From Phycisphaerales bacterium (GTDB lineage: Bacteria > Planctomycetota > Phycisphaerae > Phycisphaerales > SM1A02), in assembly GCA_022447205.1 (NCBI GenBank), contig JAKVBQ010000002.1:1-64000 (forward strand): a DNA stretch of 64,000 nt, given 5' to 3'. The translations under genes and the position numbers were made by a program. The notes under the pieces were generated by a model. The model worked only from the letters and a program-made list of their open reading frames with translations. It was not told the DNA's origin and searched no databases. This document shows, one piece after another, positions 18,143 through 26,131 of the stretch; position 1 is the stretch's first letter, and each line of letters begins with the position of its first letter.

Positions 18143-18970
18143 TCAGCCCTTGCCGCAGGCCGCGGTGTCCAGGTACCAGGCAAGCTGCCCGCCGATCGGC
18201 TTGATGCCCTTGATCGGGATCTCGTGCGAACCGTCATCACCGGTCGCGACGCGATGGATCATCTCCGCCTTGCCCTTGCCCATGACCAGAGGCACGATCA
18301 TGCGCGAGGCGTTGATCAGCTTGTAGGTCATCGTCACGCGATCAGGCGGCACCACGGTCGGACCGTCGTTGAGGGTGACCAGTCGATCATCGACGTCGAG
18401 GGCACGTGAATTCGGGAAGAGACTCGCGGTGTGACCGTCCGGACCCATCCCGAGCAGGACGAAGTCGAGTCGGTCCTGCCCCTTCTCGCGCCAGCCGAGG
18501 ACTTCCTGCAGGGTCTTCTCATAGGACTCTGCCGCGTCATCGCGAGTGGCCTCGATCGGGTGGACCTGGTTCTCCGGAATGTCGGAGTGGTCCCCGATGA
18601 TCTCCTTGATGTGCTTGAAGTTGCTCCGATCGTCGTCGAAGGGCACGCGGCGTTCGTCGACGATCCAGAGATGCGTCTTGCGCCAGGGCATCCGACGATA
18701 GGCGGGGTCGATCATCAGGCGCTGGTAGAGAGGCATCGGCGTGCTGCCGCCGGAAAGCGCCAGCTGGAAGTCGCCGAAGCGCCGCACGCATTCGAGGGCA
18801 TGCACGACGAGGTTGCTGGCAAGCCGATCGAGCACCGATTCCGATTCGTCGAACGCCTCGACCATGCCGGGCAGCGCCGGCGGATCCGGGATGGGATCAC
18901 CCTGTTCGACACCGATCGGCTGGATGTCGGGGTCGGGTTCGATTCGGTGTTCGTGGTTGCCTGGTTTCAT
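18143..18970 (-). CDS. pgl: 6-phosphogluconolactonase
   Basis: Pgl hydrolyses 6-phosphogluconolactone in the oxidative pentose phosphate pathway, the step after G6PD, whose gene lies 16 bases upstream in the same operon. The 275-residue protein has LALSGGSTPMPLYQRL, THLWIVDERRVPFDDDRSN (the DERxVP motif), and LLGMGPDGHTASLFPN, the catalytic loop. About 40 residues before the domain are Pro/Asp-rich and of no clear function. ATG at 18970 has GGAG ten bases upstream. Confidence 0.95.
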   Translation of the reverse strand: MKPGNHEHRIEPDPDIQPIGVEQGDPIPDPPALPGMVEAFDESESVLDRLASNLVVHALECVRRFGDFQLALSGGSTPMPLYQRLMIDPAYRRMPWRKTHLWIVDERRVPFDDDRSNFKHIKEIIGDHSDIPENQVHPIEATRDDAAESYEKTLQEVLGWREKGQDRLDFVLLGMGPDGHTASLFPNSRALDVDDRLVTLNDGPTVVPPDRVTMTYKLINASRMIVPLVMGKGKAEMIHRVATGDDGSHEIPIKGIKPIGGQLAWYLDTAACGKG

Positions 18971-18986
18971 CGGACGAAGTCTCCAG

Positions 18987-20519
18987 TCAGTCGGCGGTAC
19001 CGGGCGTGCGCTCGTTCCAACGTGCACCGTAGCGTGCGAGGAGTTCATCTGCCGAGGCTGGTCCCCAGGAACCGGGGCGATAGTTGTCTCGGATCGACCG
19101 ACGCAGGACCTCCGAGCGTTCGTCGAGGAACGGCATGACCGCGGCCCAGGCACCCTCCACCTCGTGGCGATGCTTGAAGAGCGTCTGGTCCCCGCGCATC
19201 GCATCGATGATCAGGGGACCGTACGCCTCGAACTCCTCGGCCTTGAACCGTTCCTGGAAGTCGGAGTCCATCTCGATGGTGTCGAGCTTGAACTCGAGTC
19301 CGGGCACCTTGCACTCGAACCGGACCCGGATCGATTCACGAGGAGCGATCTCCATCACGATCTGGTTGGGAACCAGGCCCCCGCCGCCCTCGAAGGCGGG
19401 CAGGCCACGGAAGAGGTTCGCGGCCGGCGGGCGGAAGCGCACCACGACCTCGGTCAGCTTCTTCGCGAGTCGCTTGCCGCTGCGCAGGAAGAACGGTGTC
19501 CCAGCCCAGCGCCAGTTGTCCATGAAGAGTGCAAGCGCCGCGTAGGTTTCGGTCGTCGACCCCTCCGGGACACCGTCGAGTCCGGCGTACCCCGGACCGT
19601 CGTCATCCGGACCGTACTGGCCGAGTGCGCAGTACTCCTGGATCCGATCGTCCTCCGGGACGCGCAGTGCATCGATCACCTTGATCTTCTCCGCCCGCAC
19701 GTGCGGCGAGGCGTAGCGGGTCGGTGGTTCCATGGTGACGAAGGCGAGGATCTGGAAGAGGTGGGACTGGATCATGTCCCGGATCGCGCCGGCACCGTCG
19801 TAGAAGGCGACGCGATCGTCGACCCCCACCGTCTCCGCCGCGGTGATCTGGATGTTCTCGATGTAGCGCTGGTTCCAGATCGGTTCGAAGATCGTGTTCG
19901 CGAAGCGAAAGGCGAGAATCCCCTGGACGACCTCCTTGCCGAGGTAGTGGTCGATCCGGTAGATCGCCTCCTCCTCGAACGCACGACCGAGCACGCGATT
20001 CAGCGAGGCGGCGGTGGCTGCGTCGTTGCCGAACGGCTTCTCGACGATGACGCGCTGCCAGGAACGGTTCGCGGGATCGATGCTGCACCAGCGCCGACCC
20101 TCGGTCACGATGCCGGAACGATCGATGCATTCCACGATCGGCTCGTAGAGGTTCGGCGCGACCGAGAGGAAGAAGAGGACGTTGTCACGACAACCGTTTT
20201 CGGCGGCGAGCCCGCTGATCCGCGCGAGCAGCGCGGGGTAGGAGTCCTGGTCGGTCGCGTCGCAGGCGTGGTAGTGGATCCGCGAGGCGAACGAACGCCA
20301 CTCGGCCTCGTCGAAACCGTTCGCGTGCTCACGCACCCAGGACTCGAGTTCCTCCCGCCACGCGTCGTCGGTCTTCGGACGACGCGCGGTGCCGAGCACG
20401 CAGGCCTCGGGAGGCAGCAGCCCGGCGCAATGCATCTCGTACATCGCGGGGATGAGCTTGCGGCGAGTGAGGTCGCCGGAGGCTCCGAAGATCACGAGCA
20501 CGCAGGGATCGACTTGCAT
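18987..20519 (-). CDS. zwf: Glucose-6-phosphate 1-dehydrogenase
   Basis: The enzyme oxidises glucose-6-phosphate to the lactone with NAD(P)+. The 510-residue protein has the dinucleotide motif FGASGDLTRRKL near the N-terminus, IVEKPFG, the substrate-binding signature RIDHYLGKE at about residues 180-190, and the family C-terminal beta domain. No ribosome binding site precedes the ATG, and a TCTAAT hexamer ends only six bases before it, so the mRNA may be leaderless. An inverted repeat CCACGA-cgga-TCGTGG (20536-20551) lies just upstream. pgl follows after 16 bases. Confidence 0.96.
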   Translation of the reverse strand: MQVDPCVLVIFGASGDLTRRKLIPAMYEMHCAGLLPPEACVLGTARRPKTDDAWREELESWVREHANGFDEAEWRSFASRIHYHACDATDQDSYPALLARISGLAAENGCRDNVLFFLSVAPNLYEPIVECIDRSGIVTEGRRWCSIDPANRSWQRVIVEKPFGNDAATAASLNRVLGRAFEEEAIYRIDHYLGKEVVQGILAFRFANTIFEPIWNQRYIENIQITAAETVGVDDRVAFYDGAGAIRDMIQSHLFQILAFVTMEPPTRYASPHVRAEKIKVIDALRVPEDDRIQEYCALGQYGPDDDGPGYAGLDGVPEGSTTETYAALALFMDNWRWAGTPFFLRSGKRLAKKLTEVVVRFRPPAANLFRGLPAFEGGGGLVPNQIVMEIAPRESIRVRFECKVPGLEFKLDTIEMDSDFQERFKAEEFEAYGPLIIDAMRGDQTLFKHRHEVEGAWAAVMPFLDERSEVLRRSIRDNYRPGSWGPASADELLARYGARWNERTPGTAD

Positions 20520-20535
20520 GAAGCCATTAGACCAT

Positions 20536-20551
20536 CCACGACGGATCGTGG
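20536..20551 (-). promoter_or_regulatory. Inverted repeat between xerD and zwf
   Basis: A 6-bp perfect inverted repeat with a four-base loop lies about 17 bases upstream of the zwf start and 42 bases past the xerD stop. It could end xerD transcription, though no T run follows, or be an operator overlapping a zwf promoter. Confidence 0.35.
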
Positions 20552-20592
20552 TCGCTTCCCGCCCCGTCTTTCCATGATGACGGGGTGGAACC

Positions 20593-21507
20593 TCAGCCGC
20601 GAGGCAGGCAGGTCCTGATCACGTCCCGCAAGTGGGTCCGGTCGACATGGGTGTACACCTGGGTGGTCCCGATGTCGGAATGGCCGAGCAGCTCCTGGAC
20701 CACGCGCAGGTCGGCGCCGCCCTGGACGAGGTGGGTCGCGAAACTGTGCCGGAGCAGGTGGGGATGGACGCCATCGAGACCGGAGAGCTTCGCGTACTTG
20801 CGAACGATCTGCCAGACCGCGACCCGCTCGAGGGGACGTCCGCCGGCCGAGAGGAGGAGTCGGTGGTCGTCGCGCCCGTCCTTGAAACGAGCCAGGCGCG
20901 GACGTTCCTCGTCGATGTACTTCAGGGTCCAGTCACGGGCAGGCTCGCCGATCGGCACGATCCGGGTCTTCGCACCCTTGCCGTGGACGGTGACCAGCAT
21001 CGTCTCCTCATGGAACTCATTCAGCCTGATCCGCCCCACTTCCGAGGCCCGCAGCCCCGCGGCGTACATCAGCTCGAGCATCGCCCGGTCCCGGAGCCAC
21101 AGCTGTCCGAACTCGGGAGCGGGTGTCTCGACCAGCTGGCGCATCGACCGTGGGCTCATCACCCCCGGGAGCTTCTTCCACCGGGTCGGCCGTTCCAGCA
21201 GGCGGGCCGGATCCCGTTCGATCCGGTGGTTGGCATCCAACCACCGGAAGAAGACCCGGATCGTGGCCAGATGCCGGGCGATCGAGCTTGGCTGCATCCC
21301 ACGGACCCTGGCCAGGTCGCGGAGGTGCTCCGCAAGGTCATCCGGCTGGACCGCGGCAGGGTCGGTCAAACCCCGCACCTGCAGGTCACGGATCAGGTCG
21401 GACAGATCCCGGGCATAGGCTTCAAGGGTGGCGGACGAAAGACCCGCCTCGACCCGGGCAAAGGCCAGGAAATCACGAACCGGTTGGTCGAAGCTGCTGT
21501 CTGCCAT
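20593..21507 (-). CDS. xerD: Site-specific tyrosine recombinase XerD/XerC family
   Basis: Xer recombinases resolve chromosome dimers at dif during division. The 304-residue protein has the N-terminal core-binding SAM-like domain (about 5-90) and all catalytic residues: R153 (GLRASEVGRI), K177 (GKGAKTR), H250 and R253 (HLLRH), H276 (LGHSDI) and the nucleophile Y285 (QVYTHVD). Length and motif spacing match XerD/XerC rather than phage integrases, and no phage or integron genes are nearby. XerC versus XerD cannot be settled without the second copy. The ATG lacks a clear ribosome binding site. Confidence 0.9.
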   Translation of the reverse strand: MADSSFDQPVRDFLAFARVEAGLSSATLEAYARDLSDLIRDLQVRGLTDPAAVQPDDLAEHLRDLARVRGMQPSSIARHLATIRVFFRWLDANHRIERDPARLLERPTRWKKLPGVMSPRSMRQLVETPAPEFGQLWLRDRAMLELMYAAGLRASEVGRIRLNEFHEETMLVTVHGKGAKTRIVPIGEPARDWTLKYIDEERPRLARFKDGRDDHRLLLSAGGRPLERVAVWQIVRKYAKLSGLDGVHPHLLRHSFATHLVQGGADLRVVQELLGHSDIGTTQVYTHVDRTHLRDVIRTCLPRG

Positions 21508-21525
21508 GAACAGTCAAATCAATGT

Positions 21526-21573
21526 GGGAAAAGGACTTGCCGTTCATCGGCACGGCATCGTCGGTCCTTTCCC
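21526..21573. other. Structured element: 10-bp stem with an inner hairpin
   Basis: GGGAAA(A)GGAC pairs with GTCCTTTCCC with one bulged base and encloses a second stem GCCGT/ACGGC. On the minus strand it would lie in the xerD leader, just before its start codon; on the plus strand it has no gene directly after it. It could be a leader structure or a recombination-related site. Confidence 0.35.
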
Positions 21574-21893
21574 GATTCAGCCGGTGAAAGAGGGCGCAGC
21601 CGTGAAAACCACCGCAGCAGACCTCGAACAGCTCCGACAACCGCCCCATCCGGAAGCGGCAGGCACAGCGAGGGTCATTGCGCTCGAGATGTGGGCAGGC
21701 CTGATCTGAATCGTGCACTGTGAACACTCCCACCTTCCCTGATGGCATCGACCGTCGAGCGAGCATTCATCCAGAAATGAAGGATGCGCAGATCCTGCCG
21801 ATCGCGCCGTTCAAGGCGCATCTCGCGCACCGTGTCAGCACCCAAAAACAGCCTTGAGAGGACCTGAGAGGGGTTTTCGAGGAAATCATGGTC

Positions 21894-21909
21894 AGGCACG
21901 GTCATTGCA
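21894..21909 (+). promoter_or_regulatory. Sigma-54 (RpoN) promoter for the flagellar operon
   Basis: AGGCACG-GTCA-TTGCA matches the consensus TGGCACG-N4-TTGCA at all but the first base, with the required 12-bp distance between the GG and GC pairs. It predicts a transcript start near 21920, about 42 bases before the first ORF. RpoN control of rod and hook genes is well established in several flagellated phyla. Confidence 0.7.
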
Positions 21910-21961
21910 ATCAGAGAGGCAGCTCACGGCGATTGAGTCGCGTACGGCAAGGAGTGCCTTC

Positions 21962-22156
21962 ATGCGGAACAGTTCGTTACGCCGGATGCTTCGAGATGCC
22001 TGGAGGCATGAACGAAGCATGGACCCGGAACACAACACCACCGTCGATCTGGTGGCCACCAACCGGCTGTCACGAGAGATCGACCGACTCACGCGACGAG
22101 CCGTGGCCCTCCACCTCGCCGCCCGGGCGGACCAGCGGAACGGAGGCACCTCGTGA
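21962..22156 (+). CDS. Small protein at the head of the flagellar operon
   Basis: This 64-residue protein is basic at its N-terminus (MRNSSLRRMLRDAWRHER) and helical, with the core TNRLSREIDRLTRRAVALHL, which looks like an amphipathic helix. AAGGAG lies seven bases before the ATG, and the stop overlaps the flgF start in GTGA, so it is translationally coupled to flgF and follows the sigma-54 promoter. I do not recognise the family. Its place suggests a flagellar assembly factor or regulator, but this is inference from context. Confidence 0.65.
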   Translation: MRNSSLRRMLRDAWRHERSMDPEHNTTVDLVATNRLSREIDRLTRRAVALHLAARADQRNGGTS

Positions 22157-22926
22157 ACTACGGACTCTACCTCAGCGCGAACGGCATCTCCTGCTCCCAG
22201 CACAAGATGAACGTGCTCGCCAACAACCTCGCGAACGTGAACACCACGGGCTTCAAGCAGAGCCAGGTCGTGCTCGGCGAGCGTGCTCGTGAACCGCAGC
22301 ATGCCACCTTCGGCACCGACGGGCGGAAGCTCCTGGAACAGCTCGGTGGCGGCACCCAGATCGGCTACACCGGCCCCACCCTGAGCCAGGGCTCGATCGA
22401 GACGACGAACATGAAGACCGACCTCGCCCTGATGGGCGAAGGATTCCTGCGCCTTCAGGGCGACACCAAGGGCGAGCACACCCTGACCCGTGACGGGCGA
22501 CTCCGATTCGATGGCCAGGGGACCCTCCTCCATGCCACCAGCGGGCTCCCCGTCCTTGATGACCGGGGACGAAGCATCACCCTCGATGGTGACCAGCAAC
22601 TCCGGTTCGCAGGATTCGGCTCGAACGGCGAGCTGCTCGACCGTGACGATCTCAACAACCCCTTCGCCCGCATCGGACTGGTGGACGGGCAGAAGAACGC
22701 GCTGCGACCGGAGGGCAGGAATCTCTTCGTGAGCAGTCAGTCCGTGACCCCGTCCGCGAGCACCGAAGTGATCGGTGGCGCACTCGAGACCAGCAACGCC
22801 GATCCGGTGACCAGCATGGTCGAACTCATCAAGCTCACCCGCGAGATCGAGATGAACTCGCGCATGATCCAGTACCAGGACGCCATGATCGGCCAGGCAG
22901 TGACCTCGCTCGGCCGCGTCGTCTGA
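22153..22926 (+). CDS. flgF: Flagellar basal-body rod protein FlgF
   Basis: FlgF forms the proximal rod of the flagellum. The 257-residue protein has the N-terminal rod signature MNVLANNLANVNTTGFKQS and the C-terminal FlgG-type helix NADPVTSMVELIKLTREIEMN, with the central domain DTKGEHTLTRDGRLRFDGQG. It starts with GTG at 22153, overlapping the preceding small ORF by four bases. FlgF and FlgG are close relatives; the first, more divergent gene of the pair is taken as flgF, as in the usual flgF-flgG order. Confidence 0.9.
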   Translation: MNYGLYLSANGISCSQHKMNVLANNLANVNTTGFKQSQVVLGERAREPQHATFGTDGRKLLEQLGGGTQIGYTGPTLSQGSIETTNMKTDLALMGEGFLRLQGDTKGEHTLTRDGRLRFDGQGTLLHATSGLPVLDDRGRSITLDGDQQLRFAGFGSNGELLDRDDLNNPFARIGLVDGQKNALRPEGRNLFVSSQSVTPSASTEVIGGALETSNADPVTSMVELIKLTREIEMNSRMIQYQDAMIGQAVTSLGRVV

Positions 22927-22962
22927 TTCAACTCGAACCAACCGTCCAAGGAGCAGGCGACC

Positions 22963-23769
22963 ATGTCGACCATCGCACTCAACACCGCATCAACCGGCCT
23001 CAACGCACTGAGCACGTCCCTCGACGTGACCGCGAACAACCTCGCGAACGTCAACACCACCGGCTTCAAGTCGAGCCGCACGAACTTCGAGGATCTCTTC
23101 TACCTCACCCGCGCCCAGCCGGGAATCGAGAACGAGTTCGGCAACGCCCAGCCCAACGGCCTTCAGGTCGGCCTGGGTGTGAAGGCGAGCGGCACCAGCC
23201 TGAACCTGACCCAGGGCTCCTTCGAGACCACCGGGGATGCATTCGACCTCGCGATCCAGGGCGACGGCTGGTTCCAGATCGAACTGCCGGACGGCATCTC
23301 CTCCGACGACCACGGGTACACCCGCGCCGGTGACTTCACCCGCAACCAGTCCGGCGAATGGGTGATGGCCAACAGCGGAGGCTATCGACTCGAACCGAAC
23401 TTACAGATCCCCCAGGACGCCACCCAGGTCACGGTCAGCGAACAGGGCGTGGTCAACTACGTGGTCGACGGCCAGACGGAGGAGGCGGGACAGATCACCC
23501 TCGCCCGATTCATCAACCCCGCAGGCCTCAAGGCGATCGGCGGCAACATCTACGTGCCGACCGAGGGTTCGGGCGAGCCGGAGATCGGCGAGCCCAACGA
23601 GAACGGCTTCGGCTCGATCCTCCAGGGCAACCTCGAGATGTCGAACGCCCAGCCGGTCACCGAACTGGTGACCCTCATCAAGACCCAGCGCGCCTTCGAG
23701 ATGAACAGCCAGGTCATCCAGGCCGCCAACGAGACCCTCCAGGAAGTCGTGAACCTGCGTCGCTTCTGA
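22963..23769 (+). CDS. flgG: Flagellar basal-body rod protein FlgG (distal rod)
   Basis: The 268-residue protein has the rod motif DVTANNLANVNTTGFKSSR, the FlgG features FETTGDAFDLAIQGDGWFQI and GYTRAGDFTRNQSGEWV, and the C-terminal SNAQPVTELVTLIKTQRAFEMN helix that packs in the rod. Length is the standard one for FlgG. It starts 36 bases after flgF with AAGGAG upstream, and is followed by flgA after 33 bases, so it is within one operon. Confidence 0.96.
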   Translation: MSTIALNTASTGLNALSTSLDVTANNLANVNTTGFKSSRTNFEDLFYLTRAQPGIENEFGNAQPNGLQVGLGVKASGTSLNLTQGSFETTGDAFDLAIQGDGWFQIELPDGISSDDHGYTRAGDFTRNQSGEWVMANSGGYRLEPNLQIPQDATQVTVSEQGVVNYVVDGQTEEAGQITLARFINPAGLKAIGGNIYVPTEGSGEPEIGEPNENGFGSILQGNLEMSNAQPVTELVTLIKTQRAFEMNSQVIQAANETLQEVVNLRRF

Positions 23770-23802
23770 TCCAGGCACTGAGCAGTTGACCGGAACCCCA
23801 TC

Positions 23803-24888
23803 ATGAACAGCAACGCAATGATCATCTCCTCGCTTCTCCTCGCGATCGGCACCACCGCGGTCGCGGACGAGATCATCCTCAAGCGCTCGGTCCGGATCCG
23901 ACACGACGGTCACTCGGTCGTGCTCGCGGACGTCGCCACCATCGAGGGTGAACATGCGATGAAGCATGCCGACCTCGTGGTCGCGACGTTCGAAGATCCC
24001 ACACGACCGCTGGAACTCGCGATCGGCGACATCGAAGCCGCACTCGAACGCGCCGGTGCGAACCGCGCCCGATTCGATCTCACCGGGAACAAGGTCGTCA
24101 TCCGGCCGTTCGCCGGCAGGAACCCCGCCACCGGCGGACCCGCGGCGTGCATGCCCCTGACGCTTGACGGTACGAGCGGCGAGGCATCCTCCACCAGTGA
24201 GATCGCCATCCAGCCCGTCGAAACACAGGACCAGGAGGTCGTCCTCGATCCCCGCAGCGTCCTCGCCGAGGACACCGCACGAGGTCTGATCGCGGAACGA
24301 CTCCTCGCCGGCATGGCCCGGGAGGAAGGCCCGATGCGGATGCGCATCAGCATCCAGGACCCGAAGATCCTCGCAGCGCGGGAGCGCAGGCCGTCACTGG
24401 TCGGCACCGGCCGTGCCGATGACGGCTCGATCGGTTTCAGGATCATGCTGGACGGCGTGTTCGCGGGCACCGCTCTCGCCACCGTCGAGACCAAGATGCT
24501 GGTCTACAGGACCCGGGGGGACATGAAGCGGGGCGAACGCGTCGATGTCGACGATGTCTCGGTCCGTTCGGAGTGGATCCTCGCCAGTGACGGAGATCGT
24601 CGATCCCGGACCGCGTCCATGATCGGATCGACCCTCGACACCCGCGTCGATGCGGACACCATCCTCGAGAGCACCCACTTCTCACCGGTCATCAGGCGCA
24701 ACATGCCGATCAAGGTCCGCTCTGGCGGAAGTGGCTGGTCGATGATGCTCGACTGCATCGCCCTCGAAGAGGGACGACCCGGCGACACCATCATGGTCCG
24801 CAGCGACACTCCCGGCATCCGCGCCCGGGACATCCGACCGATCCGCGTGGTCGTCGAGAATGCCGACAGCGCCACCCTCGTCAACTGA
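23803..24888 (+). CDS. flgA: Flagellar P-ring assembly chaperone FlgA
   Basis: FlgA is a periplasmic chaperone for FlgI during P-ring assembly. The 361-residue protein has a signal peptide (MIISSLLLAIGTTAVA) and a C-terminal SAF-type domain (RGDMKRGERVDVDDVSVRSE, then NMPIKVRSGGSGWSMMLDCIALEEGRPGDTI as two separate segments). The N-terminal half (to about residue 200) is longer than in E. coli FlgA (about 220 residues in total). The flgF-flgG-flgA-flgH order is also seen in alphaproteobacteria. The client gene flgI is not in the window. Confidence 0.88.
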   Translation: MNSNAMIISSLLLAIGTTAVADEIILKRSVRIRHDGHSVVLADVATIEGEHAMKHADLVVATFEDPTRPLELAIGDIEAALERAGANRARFDLTGNKVVIRPFAGRNPATGGPAACMPLTLDGTSGEASSTSEIAIQPVETQDQEVVLDPRSVLAEDTARGLIAERLLAGMAREEGPMRMRISIQDPKILAARERRPSLVGTGRADDGSIGFRIMLDGVFAGTALATVETKMLVYRTRGDMKRGERVDVDDVSVRSEWILASDGDRRSRTASMIGSTLDTRVDADTILESTHFSPVIRRNMPIKVRSGGSGWSMMLDCIALEEGRPGDTIMVRSDTPGIRARDIRPIRVVVENADSATLVN

Positions 24889-24924
24889 CCCGTCGAAACG
24901 AACAGCAACCCACGGAACCAACCG

Positions 24925-25737
24925 ATGACGACCCTTCGAAACACCGCCATCCCGACCCTTCCGATCCTCGTCGTCGCGGGCCTGATCCAGGCCGCGCCGC
25001 AGGAGGCGATGCCTCCGATCGAACCGAGCCCGGTGCGCATGGCGTTCATGAACAACGACGTCTCCCTGGCCGCAGCGGCACGAGCCGTCAGCCAGCAGCC
25101 CGCACCGATGATGGCACCGGAGGCACCCTTCAGCATGCAGCTGCCGGGACCGGGACATGCCGCGCGAGCCACGACGGTGGCGGGCACCGCAGGTCGGAGC
25201 CGGGGGCTCTTCACCGAGATTCCCATGAAGACCTGGCACGAGCACGACCAGGTCACGGTCGTGGTGCTCGAATCCTCTCGCGTCGAACGCAACCAGGAAC
25301 TCGACACCGACAAGGGCTGGGACCTCGGCCTCGAGGTCGCGGCGTGGACCGACTTCTTCAACGCCGGCAACCTGTTCACCGCGAACGGCGGCAACAATCT
25401 CCCCCGCTTCGAGTTCGCCGGCGCCAAGGGTTTCGATGGCGAGGGTGACTACGGCAGCGAGGAGGAGATCACCTTCCGGGCCACCGCCAAGGTGCTCGAA
25501 GTGCTTCCCAACGGGAACCTCGTCCTCCAGGCCCGACACACCACCAAGAGCGACCAGGAGGCGACGGTGAAGACGATCACCGGCATCGTCGACCCGCGAC
25601 ACATCGGACCGGACGACACCGTCCTTCACTGGCGACTCTACGACCTGGATCTCAACATCCAGAACAGCGGCCTCGTCAAGGACGCCGCGACCACCGGCAT
25701 CATCGCCCAGGTCATCGACGCGATCTTCGCGTTCTGA
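24925..25737 (+). CDS. flgH: Flagellar L-ring protein FlgH
   Basis: FlgH forms the outer-membrane L-ring bushing around the rod. The 270-residue protein contains the family core HEHDQVTVVVLESSRVER, TFRATAKVLEVLPNGNLVLQ, and the C-terminal VDPRHIGPDDTV. FlgH is normally a lipoprotein with a lipobox cysteine; here there is a signal-peptide-like start (PTLPILVVAGLIQAAPQ) but no cysteine anywhere in the protein. An N-terminal extension of about 60 Ala/Pro/Met-rich residues lies between signal and core. It is the last gene of the operon; a perfect hairpin follows 29 bases later. Confidence 0.9.
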   Translation: MTTLRNTAIPTLPILVVAGLIQAAPQEAMPPIEPSPVRMAFMNNDVSLAAAARAVSQQPAPMMAPEAPFSMQLPGPGHAARATTVAGTAGRSRGLFTEIPMKTWHEHDQVTVVVLESSRVERNQELDTDKGWDLGLEVAAWTDFFNAGNLFTANGGNNLPRFEFAGAKGFDGEGDYGSEEEITFRATAKVLEVLPNGNLVLQARHTTKSDQEATVKTITGIVDPRHIGPDDTVLHWRLYDLDLNIQNSGLVKDAATTGIIAQVIDAIFAF

Positions 25738-25765
25738 CCGCGTACGAACACCACTCCCTTCATGT

Positions 25766-25795
25766 CAGGAGCCTCCCGATTTCGGGAGGCTCCTG
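25766..25795. terminator. Bidirectional terminator-like hairpin between flgH and a convergent gene
   Basis: CAGGAGCCTCCCGA and TCGGGAGGCTCCTG form a perfect 13-14-bp stem with a tiny T-rich loop. No T run follows on the plus strand. It lies between two convergent genes and can serve both. Confidence 0.7.
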
Positions 25796-25816
25796 TGCGC
25801 ATGCGCAGTCGGTTGC

Positions 25817-26131
25817 TCAATCGATCGCGAAGGGGCGACCGCATTCCGGGCAGGCACCGCCCTGCAGGCCCTCGATCCGGTACCCGCATCCGGTGCAGTG
25901 TCCCGGGTCTTCATACGTGAAGCGACGAACGGCAAGCCACCAGACCAGGGCGATCGCCCCGAAGATGACCAGCAGCAGGATCATGTAGAGAACCATGAAG
26001 TAGAGGCCGTTCGAACCGGGCTCCCTGCTCGCAAGCAGGCCGAACACCGAGAAACCGATGCACGGCATGAGGCACAGGGTGACCATCGCGGCAACCAGGA
26101 GCCTGGCGGGGCGAGGAATGCGACCGATCAT
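25817..26131 (-). CDS. Small membrane protein with C-terminal zinc ribbon
   Basis: This 104-residue protein has two predicted membrane helices (about 12-33 and 42-68) and then a zinc ribbon CTGCGYRI...CPECGRPF at residues about 79-101. No enzyme domain is present and the function is unknown. The same plan of membrane helices plus a CxxCG...CxxCGR ribbon recurs at 58195 and 62005. It overlaps the end of trpS by four bases (ATGA), so the two are co-translated. Confidence 0.75.
   Translation of the reverse strand: MIGRIPRPARLLVAAMVTLCLMPCIGFSVFGLLASREPGSNGLYFMVLYMILLLVIFGAIALVWWLAVRRFTYEDPGHCTGCGYRIEGLQGGACPECGRPFAID

Larger units (their letters stand above)
21508..21961. other. 454-base intergenic region between xerD and the flagellar operon
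   Basis: It contains a long imperfect hairpin close to xerD (21526-21573) and a near-consensus sigma-54 promoter (21894-21909). The rest holds only short frames without coding character, such as a 35-codon GTG frame at about 21601-21708, which I do not call. Confidence 0.6.

Noticed and set aside
20593-21507. Tyrosine recombinase as evidence of an integrated element
   Set aside because: Motifs and length fit housekeeping XerD/XerC; no tRNA, att repeats or phage genes are next to it. The tRNA-Gln at 30319 has no copy of its 3' end nearby either.
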